This document shows positions 8,532 to 15,014 of a stretch of 22,968 nucleotides of DNA, piece by piece. Below the pieces are notes generated by a model that was not told the origin of the DNA, searched no databases, and was given only the letters and a program-made list of their open reading frames with translations. Origin of the DNA: Eggerthellales bacterium UBA948. Its GTDB lineage: Bacteria; Actinomycetota; Coriobacteriia; Coriobacteriales; UBA8131. The translations under genes and the position numbers were made by a program. The first letter of the stretch is position 1, and each line of letters begins with the position of its first letter. The stretch is taken from contig DBCW01000081.1 of the NCBI GenBank assembly GCA_002293265.1, positions 1 through 22,968 on the forward strand, written 5' to 3'.

Positions 8532-9212
8532 ATGAAGAGAAAAGAAGCCAAGGCGTTTGCTAAAGATAAAAAGAGGCACCCCTTTGTTTTCTTTTTTCTG
8601 GTAGCACTTATAGTGTTTAGCCTTTTTGGCCTATCGTTTCGCATTGTATTACTTCCTTTTGTGACAACAGTTTTAGCGGGGCAAACCGTAAACAATCATC
8701 TCTCAGAGTTTAGCCGTTCTGAATTGGTAGCAGTGGCAGAGGCTGGCAGAGACTATGTAGACAGTGTGCCCGGAGCCACTATGCCAACAGGTAGCGATGA
8801 ACGCACATCATTTACTCCCGAAGTCGTAAGCCACATGGAAGACGTTAGAGTGGTCATTTCGGCATCTGCCTATATTACGATTGCTGTTTGCATTGCGTTG
8901 CTGATAGCGCTGATTTTAGTCTGGCGGTTTTTGGGCAGACAATACCTTGGAAACTCGCTGTTCAGAGGTGGGGTTACGGCAATTGTCGTGGTATTTATTT
9001 TAGGTGTTGTAGGTGTATTGAGTTTCGACACATTATTTACAGCAATGCATCAATTATTATTTGCTGACGGAACGTGGACATTTTCGGCAGATTCATTATT
9101 GATATGTGCTTACCCGATAGGGTTTTGGATTGGCATGGCAACTGTATGGGCGATATCGTTATTGCTTTTAAGTGCTATAGTGGCAATAATGGGCTTGGTC
9201 ATGAGAAGATGA
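8532..9212 (+). CDS. DUF1461/TIGR01906-type integral membrane protein
   Basis: A 226-residue protein of unknown function with four predicted transmembrane helices (about 19-45, 110-135, 140-162 and 193-222) and an extracytoplasmic loop after the first. Family signatures recognised are HMEDVRVVI before helix 2 and AMHQLLFADGTWTF...DSLLICAYPIGFW before the last helix. The N-terminus is highly basic (MKRKEAKAFAKDKKRH). ATG 8532 is preceded by GGGGATGG. An earlier in-frame TTG at 8502 lies within truA and is not favoured. Its TGA abuts the end of the convergent amidohydrolase gene with no gap. The family is widespread in Firmicutes and Coriobacteria; no role is established that I can name. Confidence 0.8.
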   Translation: MKRKEAKAFAKDKKRHPFVFFFLVALIVFSLFGLSFRIVLLPFVTTVLAGQTVNNHLSEFSRSELVAVAEAGRDYVDSVPGATMPTGSDERTSFTPEVVSHMEDVRVVISASAYITIAVCIALLIALILVWRFLGRQYLGNSLFRGGVTAIVVVFILGVVGVLSFDTLFTAMHQLLFADGTWTFSADSLLICAYPIGFWIGMATVWAISLLLLSAIVAIMGLVMRR

Positions 9213-10004
9213 TTATCCCAATTCTGCGCCAATGAAGCGTTCGGCGTTTCGCCATAAGGCCAGCTCTCGTTGTGATTCGCTAAGATCGTTTTGCATAAAA
9301 CGCTTAAGCTCAATAGCGGGCGACCACATAGGGTAGTCAGAGGCAAACATGATCCGCTCAGCTCCATAGATGTTGATAAGCTCGGTAGTTCTGCGCGGTC
9401 CCAGGTACATCGACGAACTAGAAATATCCATAAAGCAATTCTCATCTTTTAGGTAATCAAGCGCGATGTCATAAATTGACCAACCACCAAAATGGGCAGC
9501 ATTTAGAACTAACTTAGGAAACGTCTGCAAGATATTTTTGATACGCTTGGGGTGTGAGTTGTCATAGCGATAATCTCCGCAGTGCAAAATAAGCGGCAAA
9601 CGACCTTCTATGAGTTCGTAAAACTTCATCAGTCGCGGATCATCGGCATTGACATTTTGTGAATCCGGATGGAGTTTAAAACCCTTAAGGCCTAGTGAGA
9701 TGCAGCGCTCGATCTCAGCAGACATATCCTCAAAGTCATGATGTATGGTTGCAAAGCCGATAAATTCCGGGTGCAGTTTAGCTTGATCAGAAATGAAGTC
9801 GTTTATACTTTGGACGTTAGAGGCACGAAGCGCCACGGAGTGAACAATGGATGCGCTGATGTCGGCATCGTGAAGCAGCTCAATTAGCCTGTCAACGGTG
9901 CCTTCACCGGTCATTTCTATGCCATAAAACTTGCCAACACTCTCTACCGCTTTTGCGGCAATTGCTTCAGGGTAAATATGGCAATGCGCATCGATGACTT
10001 TCAC
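9213..10004 (-). CDS. Amidohydrolase-superfamily metal-dependent hydrolase (amidohydrolase_2 type)
   Basis: A 263-residue TIM-barrel hydrolase or decarboxylase. HAH-type metal site: H7-x-H9 in DAHCHIYPEA. Next are GLKGFKLHPDSQ (strand 3), LILHCGDYR (strand 4), LNAAHFGGW (strand 6) and the metal/general-base Asp in IMFASDYPM (strand 8). The order and spacing fit PF04909 (ACMSD, gamma-resorcylate decarboxylase and relatives). The start is GTG 10004, with GAAAGTGG upstream. The next candidate in frame would lose the metal-binding HxH, so the start is well fixed. It stands alone between the DUF1461 gene and tRNA-Leu. Substrate unknown. Confidence 0.82.
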   Translation of the reverse strand: MKVIDAHCHIYPEAIAAKAVESVGKFYGIEMTGEGTVDRLIELLHDADISASIVHSVALRASNVQSINDFISDQAKLHPEFIGFATIHHDFEDMSAEIERCISLGLKGFKLHPDSQNVNADDPRLMKFYELIEGRLPLILHCGDYRYDNSHPKRIKNILQTFPKLVLNAAHFGGWSIYDIALDYLKDENCFMDISSSSMYLGPRRTTELINIYGAERIMFASDYPMWSPAIELKRFMQNDLSESQRELALWRNAERFIGAELG

Positions 10005-10091
10005 GTAGCACCACTTTCAAAATATGTTCAAGTTTTAAAATATATGCATGGAAAAACATGCTGTGATATGTTAACATACCCCCTTGCGAAT

Positions 10092-10178
10092 GCGGGCGTG
10101 GCGGAATTGGCAGACGCGCATGGTTCAGGTCCATGTGAGCTTACGCTCATGAAGGTTCAAGTCCTTTCGCCCGCACCA
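10092..10178 (+). tRNA. tRNA-Leu, anticodon CAG
   Basis: An 87-nt class II tRNA with encoded CCA. The acceptor stem GCGGGCG pairs with CGCCCGC, followed by discriminator A and CCA. The D-arm is GGCGGAATTGGCAGACGC. The anticodon stem CATGG/CCATG encloses loop TTCAGGT (anticodon CAG). The long variable arm is GAGC-TTAC-GCTC, and the T-arm is GAAGG-TTCAAGT-CCTTT with one G-U pair. Its last 19 nt are repeated exactly at 10329-10347, which suggests use as an integration site. Confidence 0.97.
10160..10178 (+). repeat. att-like direct repeat, copy 1 (tRNA-Leu 3' end)
   Basis: AGTCCTTTCGCCCGCACCA forms the end of the tRNA-Leu T-arm, acceptor stem and CCA. The same 19 bases recur at 10329-10347 in the same orientation. 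Duplication of a tRNA 3' end is the usual mark left by a tyrosine-recombinase element. Confidence 0.8.
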
Positions 10179-10328
10179 CATCACAGTTGGCTACGCTGAA
10201 ATTTTTGAAACCAGGCAAGCTGGATTTAAAAACAACACTTCGCCACTGCTCCTTCTCCCAAAAAATAATTCGCTTCGCTCATAGACCATTTTTTGGGTGC
10301 CCATTCGTCCTGGACTAAACTATTCTCG

Positions 10329-10347
10329 AGTCCTTTCGCCCGCACCA
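10329..10347 (+). repeat. att-like direct repeat, copy 2
   Basis: An exact 19-bp copy of the tRNA-Leu 3' end, 169 bp after the first, with different bases on both flanks. It fits the far attachment site of an element now almost fully deleted, or the junction between two elements inserted in tandem. Confidence 0.75.
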
Positions 10348-10467
10348 TGTCGGCTGTCGCGGCACTTGCATCGTCGTGCTCAAGTTCAGCAAGCATTCTC
10401 GTAAATAAAGCATCGTACTTACCCCGAGGTATAGGTGCAAAAATAGCTACTATCAAACAAGAACAAG

Positions 10468-10514
10468 CATTTTACTGGTAACCATTGCCCTGTGTATTGG
10501 TTACCAGTAAAATG
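10468..10514. promoter_or_regulatory. 17-bp perfect inverted repeat, candidate operator of the restriction-modification locus
   Basis: CATTTTACTGGTAACCA (10468-10484) and its exact complement TGGTTACCAGTAAAATG (10498-10514) flank 13 nt. There is no T-tract on either strand, so it is not a terminator. It ends 3 nt before the presumed -35 of the methyltransferase promoter. The methyltransferase itself carries a DNA-binding HTH domain, so this is a natural autoregulatory site. Binding is inferred. Confidence 0.55.
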
Positions 10515-10517
10515 AAT

Positions 10518-10548
10518 TTGAATCTAGTTGCGAATGAATGGATATTAT
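10518..10548 (+). promoter_or_regulatory. Candidate MerR-type promoter (19-bp spacer) for the methyltransferase
   Basis: TTGAAT (10518-10523) and TATTAT (10543-10548) are separated by 19 bp, the long spacer typical of promoters controlled by MerR-family proteins. Transcription would begin at about 10554, on the methyltransferase ATG. No Shine-Dalgarno precedes that ATG, so the message may be leaderless. Confidence 0.4.
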
Positions 10549-10553
10549 AAAAC

Positions 10554-11813
10554 ATGCCAGCATTAACCGAGTGTAGAGAGTTTAAGATTTCTGAAGCATC
10601 CCAACAACTTGGTGTGTCTGTTGACACTATTAGACGCTGGGAAAAAATGGGGTTAATTAAAGCAACGAGAGATCAAAACAATCATAGGTTATTTAACCTA
10701 GATGAACTGACCCGTGTAGAAAAGAAAACTAGAGGAGAGCACGGCGAGAACAATTACACGGTGCTAAAGGAAAAGGTTGTCTATCCAGTGACGTGCATTG
10801 ACCTTTTTGCAGGTGCTGGTGGAACCGCGCTAGGTTTTCATAATGCTGGCATTCAACACGTGCTTTTATCAGAGTTGGATAAAGGGGCTTGCTCAACTCT
10901 TAGGGCGAACTCGGATGCCCTGTCACTTGGTTGGCGCATTGTAGAAGGTGATGTTGCCGATATTGATTATTCCGATATAACCGCTGATGTTATTCAAGCT
11001 GGCTTTCCTTGCCAAGCTTTTAGTTACGCTGGAAAAAGCCTGGGTTTTGAAGATACTAGAGGTACTTTGTTCTTTGAATTCGCGCGTGCTATTAAAGAAG
11101 TGAGACCAAAGATTGCTATAGGTGAAAATGTTCGCGGACTCCTCACGCACGACAACGGCAGAACTTTGCAAACCATGATTGATGTCTTGGATGATCTCGG
11201 CTACTCGACCAGCTACAAGGTGCTTAGATCGCAATATTTGGATGTGCCGCAAAAAAGAGAGAGACTAATACTCTTCGCTGCGCGAAATGATTTAGATACC
11301 CCTGCTATCTTTCCCAAAGAGAGAGACTACTATATTTCACTGAGAGAGGCTTTGCACGATTGCCCCGTATCTATTGGGCAATCATACACCGAGCGAAAGC
11401 GAAGTATTATGGAGCTGATTCCCGAAGGCGGATACTGGCGCGATCTTCCTGACCATTTACAGCGTGAGTATATGGGCGCAAGTTATTTTCTTGGTGGAGG
11501 AAAAACTGGTATGGCGCGTAGGCTTTCATGGGATCAGCCAAGTCTGACGCTTACCTGTAATCCCGCGCAAAAGCAAACCGAACGGTGTCATCCAAGCGAA
11601 ACAAGACCGCTTAATGTGAGGGAGTATGCTAGGATACAAACTTTTCCTGATGAATGGTCGTTTACCGGATCGGTATGCAGCCAATACAAACAAATTGGAA
11701 ATGCTGTTCCTGTCAATCTTGGTTATCATATCGGAAGGTGTGTTCTTGCAGCCTTGGGGCACATTGATATAACCGAGGATATGGATGTAATTCACACTCG
11801 AAAAGAGGGGTAA
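10554..11813 (+). CDS. DNA (cytosine-5-)-methyltransferase with an N-terminal MerR-type HTH
   Basis: Modification enzyme (419 aa) of a type II restriction-modification pair. Residues 10-52 form a MerR/excisionase-type helix-turn-helix (FKISEASQQLGVSVDTIRRW, then HRLFNLDEL). The m5C methyltransferase core follows: motif I IDLFAGAGG (82-90), motif IV GFPCQAF with catalytic C153, motif VI ENVRG (191-195), motif VIII QKRERLIL, a target-recognition region with GGGKTGMARRLSWDQPS, and motifs IX/X with REYARIQTFPDEW and QIGNAVPVNLG. All catalytic motifs are intact. The ATG has no clear Shine-Dalgarno. It is followed 1 nt later by the endonuclease gene. The HTH probably represses the gene's own promoter, as the N-terminal HTH does in M.EcoRII/M.SsoII-type enzymes, though here it is of a different HTH family. 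Specificity GGNCC is inferred only from the partner nuclease. Confidence 0.92.
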   Translation: MPALTECREFKISEASQQLGVSVDTIRRWEKMGLIKATRDQNNHRLFNLDELTRVEKKTRGEHGENNYTVLKEKVVYPVTCIDLFAGAGGTALGFHNAGIQHVLLSELDKGACSTLRANSDALSLGWRIVEGDVADIDYSDITADVIQAGFPCQAFSYAGKSLGFEDTRGTLFFEFARAIKEVRPKIAIGENVRGLLTHDNGRTLQTMIDVLDDLGYSTSYKVLRSQYLDVPQKRERLILFAARNDLDTPAIFPKERDYYISLREALHDCPVSIGQSYTERKRSIMELIPEGGYWRDLPDHLQREYMGASYFLGGGKTGMARRLSWDQPSLTLTCNPAQKQTERCHPSETRPLNVREYARIQTFPDEWSFTGSVCSQYKQIGNAVPVNLGYHIGRCVLAALGHIDITEDMDVIHTRKEG

Positions 11814-11814
11814 T

Positions 11815-12603
11815 ATGTGGAGCATGGACTTTATCAGCAAGGATGATTTTAGGACACACATTGCAAAGACAATTGGTGCCTATGCTGACAATTTACTTTC
11901 ATACGACATCAAAAAGTTCAACAGCAACATAGTTGATCCCATAAAGTTGATTTTTGATAAGTTTGTGTATGGACTCAGCTGGGAAGAGGTTATCAAGAGC
12001 GAAATATTTCGTCAAAGAGATAAATCAAACAACAACAGTATCGGTTATTTTCATCAAATGATGTTTAGCTATATTGCTGGTTGTGAAGTGCCCAAACAGG
12101 GTTGGGATGTAATCTTTAAGCCTGAAGGCGGTGTAGATGTTTTTGACAACCTGCATGTTTCCACAGTATACGTGGAGATGAAAAATAAGCACAATACTAT
12201 GAACTCTGCATCAGCTGGTAAAACATATATTAAAATGCAAGACCAGTTGTTAAGAGACGATGACTGTGCTTGCTTTCTTGTTGAAGCAATTGCAAAACAC
12301 TCTCAAAACTGTCAGTGGGATGTCACAGTTGACAAGGTAAAAAGAGGGCATAAATTGATTCGCAGAATCAGCTTAGACAAATTCTACGAGTTAGTTACTG
12401 GTGACCCAAATGCATTTTATAAAATTTGTCTAGCATTGCCTAATGAGATCGAATATGTCCTTAAAAATGTACCGAGCGTAAATGCTCCAGATGATTCCGT
12501 TTTTGAAGAGTTGTTAAGTTTTGCAGGCGGCGATGATACCGCTATCCCTATGGCACTTTATTTGCTTGGGTTTTATGAATACATAGGCTTTGCCAATGAA
12601 TAG
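11815..12603 (+). CDS. Eco47II-family type II restriction endonuclease
   Basis: A 262-residue nuclease paired with the methyltransferase. The sequence fits the RE_Eco47II family, whose founding members cut GGNCC. Recognised stretches are IGYFHQMMFSYI, a GWDVIF strand, VEMKNKHNTMNSASAGKTY, and ISLDKFYELVTGD. The PD-(D/E)xK core is readable as D98 (GWDV) with E121-x-K123 (VEMK), on a beta hairpin followed by the conserved KHNTMN. The start is ATG 11815, preceded by GAGG 6 nt upstream and 1 nt after the methyltransferase stop; ATG 11824 is a second option. Tight coupling to the methyltransferase ensures modification comes first. Family assignment is from memory of its conserved motifs and is fairly sure; cleavage specificity is inferred. 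Confidence 0.82.
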   Translation: MWSMDFISKDDFRTHIAKTIGAYADNLLSYDIKKFNSNIVDPIKLIFDKFVYGLSWEEVIKSEIFRQRDKSNNNSIGYFHQMMFSYIAGCEVPKQGWDVIFKPEGGVDVFDNLHVSTVYVEMKNKHNTMNSASAGKTYIKMQDQLLRDDDCACFLVEAIAKHSQNCQWDVTVDKVKRGHKLIRRISLDKFYELVTGDPNAFYKICLALPNEIEYVLKNVPSVNAPDDSVFEELLSFAGGDDTAIPMALYLLGFYEYIGFANE

Positions 12604-12638
12604 AACTCTTTATTAATTTCGGCTCAAATAAAGTTAAG

Positions 12639-12966
12639 ATGAGTGTGTCTGGAAATGGAATAGAAATTGCCTACTTATCGACTGTCAAGTTATTGCTGAG
12701 TAACACCTTATTCGTAAAAAGTTCTGTAACTGTTTTATGACGAAGAGCAAAGCACGTTGGGGTTCGACCCTAATGACAAAGGCAGCTGGCGATTACTGTT
12801 TTTCGAAGAGACCGACAAGTTTAAAATGCGTCGATATCCCAAGGATTTACACACACGATATGAAGAAAGGTATGTTTGCGCTAGTCTATCCTGAATCGTC
12901 TCCGCGGAGATTGAGTATTATCTCTTATTGCGCCACACACCAAGGACTTTCTCTACAACCTATTAG
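12639..12966 (+). pseudogene. Decayed small protein gene (one frameshift, one internal stop)
   Basis: From ATG 12639 the frame encodes MSVSGNGIEIAYLSTVKLLL and runs to 12740. The reading then continues naturally in the next frame from 12730 (LFYDEEQSTLGFDPNDKGSW, then RLLFFEETDKF) to a TGA at 12892. In that same frame it resumes (IVSAEIEYYLLLRHTPRTF) to a TAG at 12964-12966. Joined, this gives roughly 105 residues of protein-like sequence. The pattern 'SVS.NGI...(30)...V.VLFDEE...GF.P.DKGSWR' reminds me of small proteins found near mobile elements, but I cannot name a family. The alternative frame at 12737-12970 is basic and low in family character, and I treat it as a shadow. It follows the endonuclease gene directly. 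Confidence 0.5.
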
Positions 12967-14049
12967 CTAGCCGAACATCGGCACATAGAAAGCATTTTGA
13001 TTTCTGACATCAAAACGTCTTGCCAGTTCGATGCCACTTTCATAAAAGAACTTGTCACCTGTTACTTGATACGCCGCCAAGCAGTAATAGACTTTTTCCG
13101 GACTGGATATTGCTTCAATGACACCCTCAAATTGCTCTATCACCTTGTTTGCAAGGTCTAGATTTTTCGTGTGGCTCGAATAGAGCAAGAGGAAGTAAGC
13201 CTCATAGACCATCACATCACGAGCTGTAAGGTTTTTGACGGCTGCCTTTTCCAGTTTCTTAAAATCGCAATCTTGTCTATCAAGCATTTTTGCAACCAAT
13301 AGTTTTTGCACATACGTGGAGTTAGGGATAAGATCACAAGACAATTTATCGTAAAATACCTTATCTATCAGTAAAGATGCGGTCTCGTAGTTTTCATTAA
13401 GGATATGCCAACGTATGAGGCGGTTTACGATGCAAGCATAACAATCAGAGTAAGAACCTTTCGGTAGTTCCATCAGCTTGTTGCTGATTTCTATCAACCC
13501 ACCAAATTCCCCACGCATAGCAAGATAGTTTAGACTCTCGTCTCCAAACGCAAGCTCCTCACCGTCGCCCAGCAAATCATCAAACTCCTTAAGCGCAGTA
13601 AGGATCAGTCCATTAGGACAATCAGGGTGTTCAGCGTAAGTGCGAACAAGCATTTGAAGAGTGCTTACAATGTCTTCTCCACTCTCCATATAATCATTTA
13701 CTTCACTATTTTTATGGTACTCTCTAACTATGTTTTCAAGTGCTTCGATTTGCAGAATGTTGTCATAGGTGTTTTCGGAAAGCCAGATTGTAAAGAGCAG
13801 GGCATCGTTAAGTTTAATGAACTCCTCAAGCCCAAAATCAACGTCTTGCTGGTCTTTGTCCGAATACATACTTTGGGTAACAAAATACTTCTCTGGATCA
13901 ATGACTGCGTTTTTATGGTTCCAGCTCCTACAGAGACTTGCGATATAGGCTACAGATTCTTTTTCATCTTTTGGAAGATGATTCTCAAGACCGATCATCT
14001 TTAACGCCAGTGACTTGAAGATACGTTTTGTTATTGGATTGATTTTCAT
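12967..14049 (-). CDS. Unrecognised alpha-helical repeat (TPR-like) protein
   Basis: I do not recognise this 360-residue protein. It has no signal peptide and no transmembrane helix, is acidic, and is almost wholly helical. Helix pairs of about 35-40 residues (for example ALLFTIWLSENTYDNILQIE, YACIVNRLIRWHILNENYET with ASLLIDKVFY, and VYYCLAAYQVTGDKFFYES) suggest a TPR- or HEAT-like solenoid, a scaffold for protein binding. No catalytic motif is visible. ATG 14049 follows GGGGAG at 4 nt. It lies on the minus strand between the restriction-modification pair and msrA, with its stop touching the decayed gene. The location in the accessory island makes defence, toxin-immunity or regulatory roles possible, but nothing in the sequence decides. 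Confidence 0.75.
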   Translation of the reverse strand: MKINPITKRIFKSLALKMIGLENHLPKDEKESVAYIASLCRSWNHKNAVIDPEKYFVTQSMYSDKDQQDVDFGLEEFIKLNDALLFTIWLSENTYDNILQIEALENIVREYHKNSEVNDYMESGEDIVSTLQMLVRTYAEHPDCPNGLILTALKEFDDLLGDGEELAFGDESLNYLAMRGEFGGLIEISNKLMELPKGSYSDCYACIVNRLIRWHILNENYETASLLIDKVFYDKLSCDLIPNSTYVQKLLVAKMLDRQDCDFKKLEKAAVKNLTARDVMVYEAYFLLLYSSHTKNLDLANKVIEQFEGVIEAISSPEKVYYCLAAYQVTGDKFFYESGIELARRFDVRNQNAFYVPMFG

Positions 14050-14110
14050 TATCTCCCCATCCTAAATAGTAGTTGAACCGATATCATGTGTTGACTTTTT
14101 AACCAAGCTG

Positions 14111-14656
14111 CTACCTCTGGACTTCTGTCTGGATATCTTTCAGTGAACTAAAGTCTATGTGGCAATAGCCTTCGGGGTTCTTCACCAAGTAATTTTGATG
14201 GTATTCTTCGGCTAAATAATAGCTTTTCAAAGGCATAAGCTCGGTGACTATTTTTTTATCGTAGCGCTTTTGTTCATCATCAAAAACGGCTTGAACGATC
14301 TCTTTGTCGGATACATTTACGTAATAAACTCCCGTGCGGTACTGGCTGCCCATGTCGTTTCCTTGTCGGTTTAGGCTTGTTGGATTGATGATCTTAAAGA
14401 GTTGCTCCGTTAGCGTTTTTAGGCTGATAATACTAGGGTCGTACTTAATATGCACCGTCTCCGCATAACCGGTAGCTCCTGAGCAGACTGCCTCGTAACC
14501 GGGGTTTTCAGTGTTGCCATTTGCATACCCACTGGTAACATCATGTACGCCGGGCACTCGGGAGAAGTACTCCTCAACACCCCAAAAGCAGCCACCGGCA
14601 AAGTATATTTCTTTAAGATTGTTGGCATCTATCAGCGTCGTTTCTTTTTTATCCAC
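14111..14656 (-). CDS. msrA: Peptide-methionine (S)-S-oxide reductase MsrA
   Basis: Repairs methionine-S-sulfoxide in oxidised proteins. It is a 181-residue single-domain enzyme without a fused Msr[12 protein letters not shown] carries the catalytic C23. Further family blocks are [31 protein letters not shown] (with the second Cys), [11 protein letters not shown], and [14 protein letters not shown]. The C-terminal part has [14 protein letters not shown]. The start is GTG 14656 with a strong AGGAGG 5 nt upstream, clearly better than internal ATGs, which would cut off the active site. A diverged relic of a second msrA lies near 20.4 kb. Probably reduced by thioredoxin. Confidence 0.95.
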   Translation of the reverse strand: MDKKETTLIDANNLKEIYFAGGCFWGVEEYFSRVPGVHDVTSGYANGNTENPGYEAVCSGATGYAETVHIKYDPSIISLKTLTEQLFKIINPTSLNRQGNDMGSQYRTGVYYVNVSDKEIVQAVFDDEQKRYDKKIVTELMPLKSYYLAEEYHQNYLVKNPEGYCHIDFSSLKDIQTEVQR

Positions 14657-15014
14657 GTTTCCTCCTATCTGCTCCCCTATCGTATTGTAGTTAACTAAAA
14701 TACACCACTAGGAGGCTTTACAACAAACGATGTAAAGCCTAAAGTTGTGCGAACGGGCGGAGCAAATGCGCCATATCTTATAGGTTATGCCAGGCAAAAC
14801 CTGTGACAGTTCAAGTCCTATCACCCACGTTATCAACCATTTTAAGTGGTATTATGCATAATGTTTTCCCTAATCGATGGAGGATAATTACATGAAGCTG
14901 CCGTATAATACCTATGTAGACGCAAATCCTATTAACGACATTTAAGTAGAGTTTCATATAGTGGCCTGTCGATAATTTGACACCAAATTTCTCACTTGAC
15001 AAGGGAGGCTTAAC
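14657..15014. other. 358-bp gap between msrA and the luxR-type gene
   Basis: Contains a 10-bp perfect inverted repeat AGGCTTTACA (14713-14722)/TGTAAAGCCT (14731-14740) upstream of msrA, a degenerate tRNA-like remnant (about 14745-14829), and a 17-codon open frame at 14892-14945. That frame (MKLPYNTYVDANPINDI) sits behind GGAGG at proper spacing and looks like the cut-off start of a lost gene. Two TTGACA hexamers (14978-14983 and 14996-15001) precede the luxR-type gene, without a clear -10 for either. Confidence 0.5.
14745..14829 (+). pseudogene. Degenerate tRNA-Leu-like remnant
   Basis: The stretch ends in GTTCAAGTCCTATCACCCAC (14809-14828), matching the T-loop and 3' acceptor of tRNA-Leu (TTCAAGT exact, 17 of 20 positions shared with the intact tRNA-Leu here). 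Before it come GGGCGGAGCAAATGCGCC, resembling a class II D-arm (GGCGGA...GCGC) with a deletion, and a CATA...TATG arm followed by CCAGGCAAAACCTG, like a long variable arm. The cloverleaf cannot be closed and no CCA is present, so it is not a working tRNA. Confidence 0.35.

Larger units (their letters stand above)
10179..10553. other. Integration-scar region between tRNA-Leu and the restriction-modification genes
   Basis: No convincing gene. It holds the second tRNA-end copy (10329-10347), a 10-bp perfect inverted repeat CCCAAAAAAT (10257-10266)/ATTTTTTGGG (10288-10297), and a 17-bp inverted repeat upstream of the methyltransferase gene. A minus-strand frame (10226-10456, 76 aa, start ATG 10456) is open but runs across the tRNA-end repeat, which supplies its VRAKGL residues. 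I see no family signature and no intact integrase. It may be a fragment of a lost element or chance. Confidence 0.6.

Noticed and set aside
10329..10347. Second tRNA-Leu gene
   Set aside because: Only the last 19 nt of the tRNA are present; no D, anticodon or variable arm precedes it.
10226..10456. 76-aa minus-strand frame after tRNA-Leu, considered as an integrase or excisionase remnant
   Set aside because: It spans the tRNA-end repeat and a palindrome, shows no recombinase motif, and is mirrored by an open frame on the other strand.
10468..10514. Terminator upstream of the methyltransferase gene
   Set aside because: A perfect stem but no T-tract on either strand, and there is no gene for it to end.
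12737..12970. 77-aa plus-strand frame after the endonuclease gene
   Set aside because: The alternative frame pair (12639-12740 and 12730-12966) reads far more like protein, so this frame is taken as a shadow of a decayed gene.
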